From Ophioderma brevispina (lineage: Eukaryota > Echinodermata > Ophiuroidea > Amphilepidida > Ophiodermatidae), in assembly GCA_023653785.1 (NCBI GenBank), contig JAMKCH010010158.1:1-64000 (forward strand): DNA of 64,000 bases, given 5' to 3'. Positions 22,345 to 32,344 of the stretch are shown here, one piece after another. A model generated the notes under the pieces. It was not told the origin of the DNA, did not search any database, and worked only from the letters and a program-made list of their open reading frames with translations. Within the stretch, counting starts at the first letter, position 1; every line of letters begins with the position of its first letter. A program made the translations under genes and the position numbers.

Positions 22345-22512
22345 CTGCTTCAAGAGATAGCAGACCTTCGACGCAAGGAGGTAATCGTTCCCCCCACCGT
22401 CCCCTCGATTCTCGAGAGGGCTTTTGGTCGAGCTTCTTCCTAGCTCCCAAAAAGACTGAGCGGCTTCGGATTGAGTATCGGCCGCCAATCGCCAATGTCT
22501 TCATCAAACAAA
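22345..22512 (+). pseudogene. Reverse transcriptase N-terminal fragment of DIRS-like element
   Basis: One frame reads QEIADLRRKEVIVPPTVPS, and after a shift the next reads GFWSSFFLAPKKTERLRIEY then RPPIANVFIKQ. These match the fingers region of DIRS-group reverse transcriptases, where a basic LRRKE-type helix precedes FF-VPKK and the PLN-F segment. Downstream the sequence moves within about 200 bp to the RNase H start. The catalytic motif A, B and xADD-type C regions are absent: an internal deletion of several hundred codons. Confidence 0.7.
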
Positions 22513-22723
22513 AAAAAAATCGGATGGAAACATTGGCCCCATGCTCTCGTTGCCCAATCAAGAACTGTGGATATTGTGGCCTTACTGTCGGAATCGTATG
22601 CGCCCAATCCACGGACAGCGTAGACCACCTGGTTCCGATGACTGCGATCGTGAGGGACGCTCAATCCTGGGTAGAGTTGCCCAATCCTCCTCCGGGGCGT
22701 GGAGTTCCCTCCCTCCAGCCCGT

Positions 22724-23090
22724 CTGATCCTGACCACAGATGCATCGGGTCTGGGCTGGGCGGTCACATTCGGGACGAGACTGTTTCGGCGGGCGGGCCG
22801 GCTGGTCGGCCGCGGATCTGTCTCTTCACATCAATGTCCTGGAATTGAAGGCAGTGATTCAATTCTGGATTATTTACAGGATTTGGTGGCCGGTTGCATG
22901 GTCCTCATCAGGTCCGACAACACCACTGTGGTGTCGTACATAAACCGGCAGGGTGGAACGAAATCCCCCACTCTTTGCCTCCACACACGACACCTGATTG
23001 AGTGGTGCATCGAGAGGGAGATCATGTTAATGGCTGTCCACATACCGGGCGGTTACAATGTCACTGCGGATTCCCTATCCAGGAGCGGGA
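22724..23090 (+). pseudogene. RNase H domain, copy 1
   Basis: The retroelement RNase H pattern is visible with all acidic positions, though not in one frame: LILTTDASGLGW (first Asp), HINVLELKAVI (Glu), LIRSDNTTVVSYINRQGG (second Asp) and NVTADSLSR (last Asp). It would remove RNA from the cDNA hybrid. The frame changes between the first and second blocks and back. The domain then runs into a linker (SIDLFASARNAKLPTHCS) typical of DIRS-group polyproteins. Confidence 0.8.
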
Positions 23091-23529
23091 CCACGTTTGT
23101 GGAATGGTCCCTGTCTCATCGGATAGCGCGTCAGATCTTCCGGGTGTCCGATCGCACGTCGATAGATCTGTTCGCATCCGCCAGAAATGCCAAGCTTCCG
23201 ACGCACTGCTCCCTGGGACACGATCCCAGAGCGTGGGCGTCGAATGCTCTCTCTGGACTGGTCGGGGATGAAGGCTTACGCCTTCCCGCCAATCCCACTC
23301 ATCCCACAAGTGGTAGACATGGTAGGAAGGGTCAACTTGCGTGGCCCCCTTCTGGCCTCGTCAGCCATGGTTTTCGTCCGCTAGTGAACCTGCTTGCGGA
23401 TAAACGCTGACTCTCCCGCGGGACTCTCATGGCCTGTGGGACTCAATTGCGGATGTCCAGACGCGTCTGGCGACGCTTTCTCTGGCCGCTGTCAGGAAAT
23501 GCTTCCAGACGCAAGGCCTTTCTCGTGAC

Positions 23530-23790
23530 GCTGCCAAACTGGCGGCCAGGGGCTGGCGAAGATCCACCCACGTCACTTATTTTGAATGGTGGCGGGTCTT
23601 CGCTAAGTGGTGCTGGACAAAAAAAATCCGGCCACTGCCTCTGTTCGCCAGCTCGCAGACTTCCTGAATTCTTTATTCAGTAGTGGCCTAGGCACGAACA
23701 CAATCAAGAATTACAGGTCGGCGGTTCAATTCTTTCAGCGAGGAATGCCCCCTGGGGCTGTTTTGAAAGGTGATGAGTCTTTGAACTCCA
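23530..23790 (+). pseudogene. Tyrosine recombinase N-terminal domain, copy 1
   Basis: Coding blocks, in shifted frames: LSRDAANLAARGWRRST, HVTYFEWWRVFAKWCW, then ATASVRQLADFLNSLFSSGL and GTNTIKNYRSAVQFFQRG. This is the core-binding helical domain found at the start of DIRS and phage-type tyrosine recombinases (a conserved GL--TI--Y-SA- pattern). No catalytic part follows directly, because the tandem duplication returns to RNase H. Confidence 0.75.
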
Positions 23791-23909
23791 CACACGACAC
23801 CTGACCTAACCGCCTCTTACTTGGCATGTTTAACACCAGGCCGCCTTCGAGGCCAGTTATGCCTGGGTGGATTTGCCAACCGCCCTACGGCGGTTCCCTC
23901 CATCCCAGC

Positions 23910-24770
23910 CCAGTCTGATCCTGACCACGATGCGTCGGCTGGGGCTGGGCGTTCACATCTTCGGGACAGACCTGTTTTCGGGCGCTGGTCGGCCGCGGAT
24001 CTGCCTCTTCACATCAATGTCCTGGAATTGAAGGCTGTGATTCTATCTCTGGATCATTTACAGGATTTGGTGGCCGGTTGCAAGGTCATCATCAGGTCCG
24101 ACAACACCACTGTGGTGTCGTACATAAACCGGCAGGGTGGAACGAGGTCTCCACTTTTTGGCCTCCACACACACACCTGATTGAGTGGTGCATCGAGAGG
24201 GAGATCATGTTAATGTCTGTCCACATACCGGGCGTTCACAATGTAACTGCGGATTCCCTATCCAGGGGTGGAACCACGTTTGTGGAGTGGTCCCTGTCTT
24301 ATCGGGTAGCGCAACAGTTCTTCCGGGTCCTCGATCGCCTGTCGATAGATCTGTTCGCATCCGCCAGAAATGCCAAGCTTCCGACGCACTGCTCCCTGGC
24401 TCCTCATGCGATCCCAGAGCGTGGGCGTCGAATGCTCTCTCTGGACTGGTCGGGGATGAAGGCTTACGCCTTCCCGCCAATCCCACTCATCCCACAAGTG
24501 GTAGACATGGTAGGAAGGGTCAACTGCGTGGCCCCCTTCTGGCCTCGTCATCCGTGGTTTCGTCCGCTAGTGAACCTGCTTGCAGGGATACCGCGGACGC
24601 TCCCTCGGGACTCTCATGTCCTGTGGGACTCAATTGCGGATGTCCAGACGAGTCTGGCGACGCTTTCTCTGGCCGCTGTCAGAAATGCTTCCAGACGCAA
24701 GGCCTTTCTCGTGACGCTGCCAATCTGGCGGCCAGGGGCTGGCGAAGGTCCACCACGTCACTTATTTTGA
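23910..24770 (+). pseudogene. RNase H domain and linker, copy 2
   Basis: Contains HINVLELKAVILSLDHLQDL, VIIRSDNTTVVSYINRQGG and NVTADSLSRGGTTFVEWSLS. The linker is best preserved here: LSLDWSGMKAYAFPPIPLIP, then VAPFWPRHPWFRPLVNLLAG and LPRDSHVLWDSIADVQTSLA. The linker pattern (AYAFPP-PLI, then WP-QPWFP-L-LL) is typical of the region joining RNase H to the recombinase in DIRS-group elements. The frame breaks at the HTHT/LIEWC junction near 24180. Confidence 0.75.
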
Positions 24771-24978
24771 ATGGTGGCGGGTCTTCGCTAAGTGGTGCTG
24801 GACAAAAAAAAAATCCGGCCACTGCCTCTGTTCGCCAGCTCGCAGACTTCCTGAATTCTTTATTCAGTAGTGGCCTAGGCACGAACACAATCAAGAATTA
24901 CAGGTCGGCGGTTCAATTCTTTCAGCGAGGAATGCCCCCTGGGGCTGTTTTGAAAGGTGATGAGTCTTTGAACTCCAC
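24720..24978 (+). pseudogene. Tyrosine recombinase N-terminal domain, copy 2
   Basis: Same content as copy 1: ATASVRQLADFLNSLFSSGL, GTNTIKNYRSAVQFFQRG and PPGAVLKGDESLN. It is followed after about 100 bp by the catalytic domain, so this copy is the one co-linear with a recombinase gene. Confidence 0.75.
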
Positions 24979-25079
24979 ACACGACACCTGACCTAACCGC
25001 CTCTTACTTGGCATGTTTAACACCAGGCCGCCTTCGAGGCCAGTTATGCCTGGGTGGATTTGCCAACCGCCCTACGGAG

Positions 25080-25630
25080 TTTGACTGCCAATTGCGTCAG
25101 GCCGTCGCGCCTCTGAATTGCACGCATTGTAGGTGGGGAAGTTCATATTTTCGGACGTTTCGGTGCCACTCTCCATTTCCTCCCCTCCTTTCCGCCCGGG
25201 TTTTCTCCAGAAAAATGAACGGCCTGGCTTCAGGGCTCCACTACTTTTCTTTACCGGATATGTCGGGTGGTTCTTCCGTGAGGGAGGACGACTTTGGTGT
25301 CCGGTAAGAGCACTCAAATATTCCCTCCCCCGTACAAAGGCCCTTCGTGGTAGGTTAGAGCACACTGTTTGTGATAACACGACCTCCGCATACAGCTGCT
25401 TCCAAAGAAACTCTGGCACGATGGGTCTGTGAGGTTATCAATCAGGCCAATGCGGCGAACGTCGCGAACGTGCCACAGCTCATTCCACCAGAACTGTAGC
25501 AAGTTCTGCTGACTTTCACCGCGGCCTCCGCCCAGAACAGGTCATTAATACCGTTGGCTGGCGCTCAAACAACTCCTTCATCACAACCTACATGAAGGAT
25601 TTCTTCTTGAGTTTACAAATTGCATCATAA
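25080..25630 (+). pseudogene. Tyrosine recombinase catalytic domain, 3-prime end of E1 coding region
   Basis: Blocks in changing frames: CPVRALKYSLPRTKALRGR, then ETLARWVCEVINQAN and finally TAHSTRTVASSADFHRGL, here from 25475, with VINTVGWRSNNSFITTYMKD and a stop at 25628-25630. The last block has the HxxR motif (His at 25481, Arg at 25490), a Trp in the GW position and the Tyr nucleophile (codon 25589-25591) in the expected spacing for tyrosine recombinases. It catalyses circular-intermediate integration in this element class. Earlier catalytic Arg and Lys positions are uncertain because of frameshifts. Confidence 0.8.
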
Positions 25631-26711
25631 CCATAGCAAAATACTCGTCCAGACTGTAGACACCAATGTTGTTGTCTGAGCTAGTACAATTTATATATAG
25701 TCCATAACTGAACTGTTACTAGCATTTGGAATGGGAAGATTTTGTTTATACTTGGTGGCTCATACATTAAAGCAGAACAACTCCTAATCACGCACTTAAT
25801 AAGTACTGAAATAAAATAAATTACAGGGTGAATAAAGTAGGCTTTGTTTTATTCACTACTTCGGTCTAGATTCCCGATGGGTTCAAAATTATCAGACTTG
25901 TTTAAAGTGATATACTAGTTTTACCACTATTGGTAGGTGATAATTTGATGAACGTCACTCTATCGGCAATAGTCAGATGTTTGATATCCATACTGGCCAT
26001 TGAGAATTTCCTTAATTTGTTGTTAAGAAACAATTTGGTGATTCTGTATCATTACCATGTGATATCAGTTGATAGCCCGAAGGGATATTTCTTGTTTTGG
26101 GGTAATTTAGTTTGAGGTTCATCACTTTAATGAGCTTGTGCGACTACAATGTATGATGTTTATGATTATCATCAAATTTTGAAATTATTATTGGGGCAAC
26201 ATGCAAGTCCCTTATTCAAATTAAGTAACACCCTTTAATATAACTGAAATACATTGTAACCTTAATTAAATTATTATACGATCAGTAGCAGATACTTAGC
26301 AGGGTTTTTTATGTAAAGTTTTAGATAGTAGTTAAAGGTGGGTGTTGATATTAGCAAAATAAGCCTAAAATTGTCATTTTGGCGGCCATCTTGGAAAATG
26401 GCCGACGGGGTGCAAATTGCGATGGCTCATGATTTTAATCTGTTCGTATTCCTTTTCTCTACATCTGTGCCAAATTTCATGCTTTTATCACAAAATGCAC
26501 GATAGGTTAGCTATGCCGCCTCGCTATAATTGCGTGCTAGGCCTTTGTCCTTTACAAAATCAATGCGATTAGCTGGTATACCTTAAATTCTATTGCAATT
26601 AATTTGAGATAAAAATGTATAACACCTGTCTTCAGATAACATTGACAATTCTTGTTTCTTCCCCAATATTATTATATACATCGGGAACAGGTTTTCGTAG
26701 CAGATTTGTAG

Positions 26712-26760
26712 GCGCGGAGCATACCAAGTGCTAATTCAGAATTCGCAACACTACTTATAC
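26712..26760. repeat. Short match to DNA next to the Ser/Thr exon at 36 kb
   Basis: ATACCAAGTG-TAATTCAGAATTCGCAACACT here resembles ATACCAAGTGTTACTTCAGA and its continuation at about 36345-36375. Since 20992-21196 and 36100-36310 are also homologous, this may be the far side of one duplicated segment into which E1 inserted. The match is short. Confidence 0.3.
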
Positions 26761-26837
26761 ATGCGAGTATTTACGATTAAAGCCAACAAAACGTCAGCTC
26801 CAAGTTTTGGCCACAGTGCTTGTGGCCGGCAGTCGCC

Positions 26838-26985
26838 GGTGTTTCTGTATTTGACACACCTGACACACGTTTTTTTTTCTGACACACGTATTAATTCGGA
26901 TAAACACGTTCTTTTCCTTGAAGGTTTTCGAACTCATAAGTGTGTCAGAAAAAGTGTGTTAGTTGGGTCACCTCACAGAAACACC
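26838..26985. repeat. Inverted repeat, arms about 48 bp, loop about 52 bp
   Basis: GGTGTTTCTGTATTTGACAC with ACACGTTTTTTTTTCTGACACAC pairs with GTGTGTCAGAAAAAGTGTG through CCTCACAGAAACACC. It is a foldback of possible MITE origin. Pairing is interrupted in the middle (about 80 percent). It overlaps a 111-codon plus-strand frame (26728-27063) with no recognisable domain. Confidence 0.65.
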
Positions 26986-27090
26986 AGGATTACAAAAACA
27001 TCTGACAACGGACACGATTCTCCTTGCAGTTTACCTTTCTGTTATTTTGTAATCACTTTTTAACAGCAGATTCTTAACTTAATACCCACG

Positions 27091-27699
27091 CAGGCCCGTA
27101 TCCAGGAATTCATTGGGGGGTGCGGATTTGGCAGAAGTGGACCTTTTTTGTCGAGAAGCACTTTTTTTCGCGGCTCGCTGCGCTCGCCGGTTTGACCCAA
27201 TTTTTTTTACCGTCGCATCCAAAACTGAAGAGCGGGGTGGGGTTAGGAACCAATGACACATTGTCGGCGTTAACAAAAGCAGTAATTATATGTACTACTG
27301 TGATGTTGCTATTGACCTATAGACCCTAGGAGTTACTCTTATCCTCACCACCAAATGACACAGTTCAGTTGAGTTGTACTTGAACATGGCATTGACATGG
27401 AACTGACCTTGTGTGTTCTTGGTATCATATATCATACCCAAAAACCAGTTGTGTATTTTCTAAATACACTGGTGAATGGAACTGCTGAAATGTACCAAGG
27501 CATTGGAGATTTTACTAGCTCATAGTGAAGGTATTCAGATAACCAACCCTTACAATATAAAGGCCGGCCAATTTCAACTGAAAACATGACCTTCAACATG
27601 ACAAAGCGGACCTTCAACATGATAAAGCGGACCCTTTATCATGTTTGGGTGGGGGCCTAGCACCCCCCCCCCACCACCACCCCCTGGCTACGGCCCGTG
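27091..27699. mobile_element. Non-autonomous hAT-like element
   Basis: The left end CAGGCCCGTATCCAGGAATT and the inverted right end CACGGGCCGTAGCCAGGGGG are similar, and G-rich runs follow inward on both sides. Flanks TACCCACG and TACCAAGC could be a worn 8-bp target duplication (five of eight). No transposase is present. A CGCTCGCTGCGCTCGCCGG-like patch near 27170-27190 is internal. Confidence 0.5.
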
Positions 27700-27839
27700 T
27701 ACCAAGCTTTGTCTTTATATCTATTAAAGCAGGTACGGGTAGAAAAAAAGAAGGGGGGCTTTTTGTAGAGACATGTATATAATCATGACTGCTAGCTCTA
27801 ATTTCCATCTCCATTAATTAACTCAGCAAAATATCCTTC

Positions 27840-28075
27840 CGGACACTCACGCTAACCTGCGCGCAGCTGAAACTATTGATATTGACATATTGCTGCCTAT
27901 AAAGATTTGCAGAAACGAGCTGTTCACAGCGTCATCAGGGAACGAGTTCAGTACCTCATGGAGAGGACAAAGAAAGAGTCTTGAAAGACCCTGGCTTTGT
28001 GGGTGGCTAATTTGGATAAACTTCTGGTTGTTGCCCTTATTAAACCCTCTTATCTCGGCTGTACATAATTGAGAA
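27840..28075 (+). pseudogene. Coding-like remnant, unknown family
   Basis: One frame reads DTHANLRAAETIDIDILLP, and after a one-base shift the next reads KDLQKRAVHSVIRERVQYLM then ERTKKES and a stop. Composition and the smooth continuation across one indel are protein-like. I do not recognise the family. It lies between a hAT-like element and plain AT-rich DNA. Both host exon and transposon origin are possible. Confidence 0.3.
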
Positions 28076-28089
28076 GTGGGATATCCACT

Positions 28090-29100
28090 AAGCCATTCTT
28101 CATTTTTTCCACATTATACACAGCCTCGCGGCTTCTATTTTTGAGTTGTATCCCATTTTAAAGGATATGAAGTGTTCATCTTGTTAGCTTGGCTTTCAGT
28201 CGCAAAACCCAGACAAATTATCATTCACATTTTCACATCTCAATTAAAATACGTGATTGACTACTCATTGACTTATTCAATACCATGAATGCAACCGATT
28301 ACACTTAATTTATTGAGTATATTCCAACTAACGAAAGATATTTACATGAGAAGTTATCATTCCGCTTTTCAATAAATAACCCCTTTGATAATCCAAAATG
28401 GTTTGGGTTTTTTACTCATAGAAGTTTTCAACAACAGAAAGTATAAAAGAACTACTCATACGAGTGCTGTGACTCCAAAGGTTAAACATATACGCAATGA
28501 TCTTTTGATGACAAAAAATCAATATCCATGTTATATAATGCACTTTATTTCAAATTTTACTGATATACACTCCGAAGTCTTTTATTTTACGAGTTTTATA
28601 AACGTCATTTGACGTCATAGTAAGCCTACATTAACTGGAAGCCTTGGGAGCCACTGAAAACTCATAAGCTATAAATGTAAAAGATACAATTATAGCTTAA
28701 CGTTGGTTTTAGTTTTCATGTACCGAAAATAACATATCATTATAAGAAGTAGCACTACAGGTTTACGAAATATACTAGGAATTTTTACAAGAAGAATTCT
28801 GACAGGCAATTCTGCCAACTAAAGCCCGAAAATTACAGATTTACAGGTTTCCATTCACAATTAAATTTATAGCTTTATGTAATATTTACATTAGGTATTA
28901 AGTATTGTGATAAATAAATTATATTACAAAATTTAAAATGTAAACCTCACAGTCCTCTTTTCTATCTTCATTGGCACCTTATTTTGCCTGTAAGAGACGA
29001 TGACGCCAAAAGCAGTCATTTCTAGCGCCCTCCTTTGGCAAAAGTATGTTCACATGTTCAATCCACCGGCTGGCGATCGATCGACTTTTTTAGTACACCA
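28090..29100. other. No gene recognised
   Basis: AT-rich DNA with only short frames (75 codons at 28385-28612) and no repeat partner noted. Confidence 0.3.
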
Positions 29101-29107
29101 AACAGGT

Positions 29108-29480
29108 GAAATGCTGGGTGGGAAAAAACTCATATCGTTCTGAGGTCAAATGCAAAACACATTTTTCATTGGTAAAAGTGGGGCCTCAATTGCTAAAACA
29201 TCATATATTGCATTTTGGTCACATCGGTTTCTAGCTTGAATTTCAAGCCAAAATAATATTAATCATATGGCAGACTTTATTCAAAATCTATAGTAAATAA
29301 TTTCTAATAATATAGAAGGAAATTCTTCTTGGTGCAATACTTACAGCAAATATTAAGTTTTTGGTGGTCTCCCGAAAATGCTACATATGAGGTTTTTGTC
29401 ATGTTACCGTTTTACGACAGGTAGGTTTTGCTCTTAAAGGTCAAAATGCCATATGAGTTGTTCCCGCCCAGCGACGTATA
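29108..29480. mobile_element. MITE family M6, copy 1
   Basis: About 370 bp, homologous end to end with 61287-61655 (GAGGTCAAATGCAAA; CATTTTGGTCACATCGG; ATCATATGGC; TTTTTGGTG-TCTC; AAAGGTCAAA). The ends are inverted repeats: GCTGGGTGGGAAAAAACTCATAT opens, split as GCTGGGTGGG and AAAAAACTCATAT, and CATATGAGTTGTTCCCGCCCAGC closes, likewise split at CATATGAG. No coding capacity. Confidence 0.8.
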
Positions 29481-29984
29481 ATTTCCACTCTGCCGAAAAA
29501 AATAAAAATGAGTGTGAATTTTGTGTTTTTTTTAGTCGATGCACTTGATTCTATTTTGTATAGATTCCTGATTTGTAGTTGGTCAATTTACAAGACATTT
29601 CTCTCCAAACTTATAAAGACACATATCACACGTATCAAGGTTGGCACCCGACAGATTCCTATTCCCTACACTCCTTATCTTCACGTTCAGCACAAAAAAA
29701 AAGTCTGTACTCACTTTACGGTCAGGCCATAACTTGGAGCACATCTCTCGACTAGACTAAAATAAGGTTCACTTTTATAATTAGTGAGGTCAATGGTCAA
29801 TATGTTAATAAACGTTTCCTACTTTTTAATCGTCAGTCCGCCAATGTGTAAAGTGTATACGTCATGTTTATTTAAACTAAAAATGTTTGCAGCAAATAAA
29901 ACCATTTGTAAATACCTTTTCTTATTCATACCGGGTTACTTAATATTTGCCAATATAAAATCATGAAATAACAACTTACAGTTA

Positions 29985-30320
29985 ATAATAATAATACCCG
30001 ACATTTGTAAAGCCCTTTCCCAAGGATTCAAAGCACTCTTGCCTAGTATTATTACGCTACCGGTCATTAAATCTCACAATCATTTCGCTTCATCTAGGCG
30101 GCCAGCTGGCCAAGCGCACATCCCATCAGCACTTAGATTGTAATATTCCCCATAACCGCTCCCGATTTCGCTTGGGAACGAGGCAATTAGATTAAGGTAT
30201 CTTTGCCCCGGACCCAAACACGTGGACTCCAGTGGGGCCGAACTCACATTTACAATGTTCTTATGATCATGAGCGCTTATCCGCTTGCGCCACACGTTCT
30301 CCAAACACAGAATATGACAC
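29985..30320 (-). mobile_element. tRNA-derived SINE, fullest copy
   Basis: Read on the minus strand, it opens with GTGTGGCGCAAGCGGATAAG, a good A box (TGGCGCAAGCGG), then has GTGAGTTCGGCCCCAC at the B-box position. The body (GTCCGGGGCAAAGATACCTTA; ATTGCCTCGTTCCC; TAGATGAAGCGAAATGATTG) ends in GGGCTTTACAAATGTCGGG and a TTATTATTATTA tail. The tail resembles the 3-prime end of CR1/L2-type LINEs, the presumed partner for mobilisation. Transcription would be by RNA polymerase III from the internal boxes. Other copies: 13845-14112 and 19300-19600. Confidence 0.8.
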
Positions 30321-30329
30321 AAAATAAAC

Positions 30330-31805
30330 TTTGGTCTTGTGAATAAGCAATAACGTTTTTAATAGTCGCTCATATTACGGAATGCGACAATTCGACCATA
30401 ACTATTACTAGTGGCAAAGCGCTCACCAACAACTTTTGAAGCCATTATGTGAGCCTGGTTAAATTTGCACCAATATGGGAAATTGCAGGCATGCACAGTC
30501 AGACGGTCGAAGAAGTTTATCATGCTCGATTTTACAAGACGGGTTTACATGAAACTCGTTAATCACATAGTTTTTTTGGGGGCTGGTTTTTTTGGTTTTT
30601 TTTTTTGGGGGGGGGGGTTTATCAGGGTTATATTTGGCAATTGTTTTGTTGTTCATTTAAAGTTTTATTTTCATTAAACTCTCATTTGCTTCAAGTGTGA
30701 CTCAAATCGATTTCAGTTCCGTAGTTATGACTTTTTAATTCAACGACATGAGCGAAAGCGCAGAACATTTCTTTTGTTTTTCTTTATTTTTAATTCTTTT
30801 GTATTTTTAATTGTTTACCGACTCATTCTGAACACTCTTGAGCGATTTCAACACAAATGTTTGTATTGTTTAAATGAAAGATTTATCAAATCCCTTGTAT
30901 AATTTTATTTTAATTTTTAATTTTAAAGTCTAGCTGAAATTAAAACAATTTGCAATAATAATCATTATTTACATTCGTTGAGCTGTCTTAGGAACTATCT
31001 AAACTTTGATCTGTGTTTTACATTTCGAATTTTTCGCTCAGTTCTTACCCTCAAGACAGGATTGTTCAACAGTATAAGGTATCAGACGTAATTTGGGCCA
31101 GATGTTGCTCGGATTACGCTGACCGAAGGCATTTTTCATTTAAAAAATAACGTGCAATTATTTTTTTTCCATTTTCATCAAAATTATGTAGAAATCCCTA
31201 TAGGTTACTTGGTTACCCCCCAGTCACCAGTCAAATATAAACATATACCGGTTTTGTTCTCACAAAGGAAACTTTTGGAAACAAACGGAAACAGAAAAAT
31301 GGAAAAGAGAGCACAAGCCTGTACCCGTCTTCATGGTCTTAGAAGCAGCCAAATGGAGGGCAGAGCAGCGCAGTAAAGAAGAATGAAGCAATATCTTGGC
31401 ATTTCTAAAAATTGAAACTGAACTTTTCAATATCAGAACTAACCTTTGCCGCAAAAACAAAAGAAACCATAAACAAAAGAATGTGTTCAGTTCAAATTGA
31501 GACGGGTCTTGCTTACTTCCCCCAATAGTTTAATGTGATTTAAAAAAAAACAATTACTATAATGTCCCCAAAAAGAAACGCCAATATTTAATTTACACTC
31601 TTCAAAAATGAAAGTGCAACTTTGATCGCTTTTTGTCCTGTATGTAACACCAAGGTTATTACGCTTTTAAAAATAATTACCACGCTGCTGTGTCAGGAGT
31701 AAATAATACACAAAATTGTGTACTTTGGACATAAATAGGCCTAATTGGTAACATTTGAACATAGAAAAAAACACACACATACGCACTCACGCACGAATGT
31801 GAACA
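30330..31805. other. Low-complexity and AT-rich DNA, no gene
   Basis: T/G homopolymer run at about 30565-30620 (several T-runs and a G9-G10 run). Elsewhere AT-rich sequence without recognisable content. Confidence 0.4.
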
Positions 31806-31816
31806 TAACGTATTAA

Positions 31817-31865
31817 ACGGAATTGTGACCACGGTAGTCTACCCCTAAGCTGTTAGTATAATATT
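31817..31865 (-). pseudogene. Kringle exon fragment
   Basis: On the minus strand a good acceptor (CTTTTTCTTTTCTCAAGCAG) is followed by AATATTATACTAACAGCTTA and a further near-identical match to the first 48 bases of the kringle exon at 32339. The match stops abruptly after ATTCCGTT. The first cysteine codon TGT has become ATT. It lies only about 240 bp downstream (transcript sense) of the intact exon, so it is a partial local duplication. Confidence 0.75.
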
Positions 31866-32101
31866 CTGCTTGAGAAAAGAAAAAGTAAATGTGAACGTGA
31901 AGAAAAAAGGATGATAAACTAACATATCACGACAAAAAAGAACCCCTACATACCAGAGTACACCATTAGAATGAATTACAAATGGCAATACCAAATTCAC
32001 ATTCAACTTCTAAAGTTGAATAGTTAGTTTCTTATAAGGAGAACAATAATAAGTATTTGACCTACCAGAAGAAGAGCCCACACAGCTGCTACTTGGTTTA
32101 C

Positions 32102-32339
32102 CTAATGTCACAATGCTGATATCGTGTGTTTGGATCAGTGGTATAGCACCAAACTCCGCTAGAGGCATCATCCGGGTTTCGACAATAATTGAGATCACCA
32201 AGTCCTGTTCCAGGACGGTTTGCAGGAGTATTGCTATGGCCGTGAGGAGACTGTGATGTCCATGCTTGACATGTCAAACCTTCTCGTGTAACGGAATTAT
32301 GACCACGGTAGTCTACCCCTAAGCTGTTAGTATAACATT
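32102..32339 (-). CDS. Kringle-domain exon (internal exon of a kringle protein gene)
   Basis: One open exon encodes almost a whole kringle: ECYTNSLGVDYRGHNSVTRE (first Cys), GLTCQAWTSQSPH (second), LNYCRNPDD (third), GVWCYTTDP (fourth) and YQHCDIR (fifth). The sixth Cys must come from the next exon. The YRG, CQ-W, SQ-PH, TP-N-P, NYCRNPD and WCYTTDP signatures are all canonical. The 5-prime border is TATAGCAG/AATGT (phase 1) and the 3-prime border is GACATTAG/GTAAAC (phase 2). Kringles are disulphide-bonded extracellular binding modules. The upstream exon is probably the Ser/Thr-rich one ending at 36100, with matching phase. The AT microsatellite at 32345-32366 replaces a normal pyrimidine tract at the acceptor, which may weaken splicing. 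The parent gene cannot be named. Confidence 0.8.
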
Positions 32340-32344
32340 CTGCT

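Larger units (their letters stand above)
22702..23889. repeat. Internal tandem duplication in E1, unit 1
   Basis: Unit 1 of a direct duplication with unit 2 at 23890-25077, period about 1187 bp. Anchors: GGTCGGCCGCGGATCTG at about 22804 and 23987; TTGGCATGTTTAACACCAGG at 23821 and 25008. Each unit carries RNase H, linker and recombinase N-terminal sequence. The unit edge reads CCGCCCTACGG joined to CGGTTCCCTCC. Units are over 95 percent alike by eye, with small indels. Confidence 0.9.
23890..25077. repeat. Internal tandem duplication in E1, unit 2
   Basis: Second unit of the 1187-bp duplication. It differs from unit 1 by substitutions and by single-base indels, notably in the A-run before the recombinase part (seven against nine adenines). 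It leads directly into the recombinase catalytic region, so unit 2 keeps the original order of the element. Confidence 0.9.
21324..26527 (+). mobile_element. DIRS-like tyrosine-recombinase retroelement E1
   Basis: Bounded by inverted terminal repeats. The left end (TAGCGAAGTGGCATAACTA; ATCGTGCATTTAGTGATAAA; GATCATGAGCCA; TTCAAAATGGCCGCC) is the inverted, diverged form of the right end (GGCGGCCATCTTGGAAAATGG; GGCTCATGAT; TTTTATCACAAAATGCACGAT; TAGCTATGCCGCCTCGCTA). Between them lie, in order, a reverse transcriptase N-terminal piece, RNase H, a recombinase N-terminal domain, a repeat of the last two, and a recombinase catalytic domain. This content and the inverted ends fit the DIRS group, which integrates with a tyrosine recombinase instead of an integrase. 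The palm of the reverse transcriptase is deleted and the frames are shifted, so the copy is non-autonomous. Confidence 0.85.

Noticed and set aside
22295..22767. Minus-strand frames of 61-105 codons over the DIRS element
   Set aside because: Antisense shadows of the reverse transcriptase and RNase H sequence.
21324..26527. Retrovirus or LTR retrotransposon with integrase
   Set aside because: No integrase zinc finger or DDE core, no protease, and the ends are inverted rather than direct; the tyrosine recombinase motif fits DIRS.
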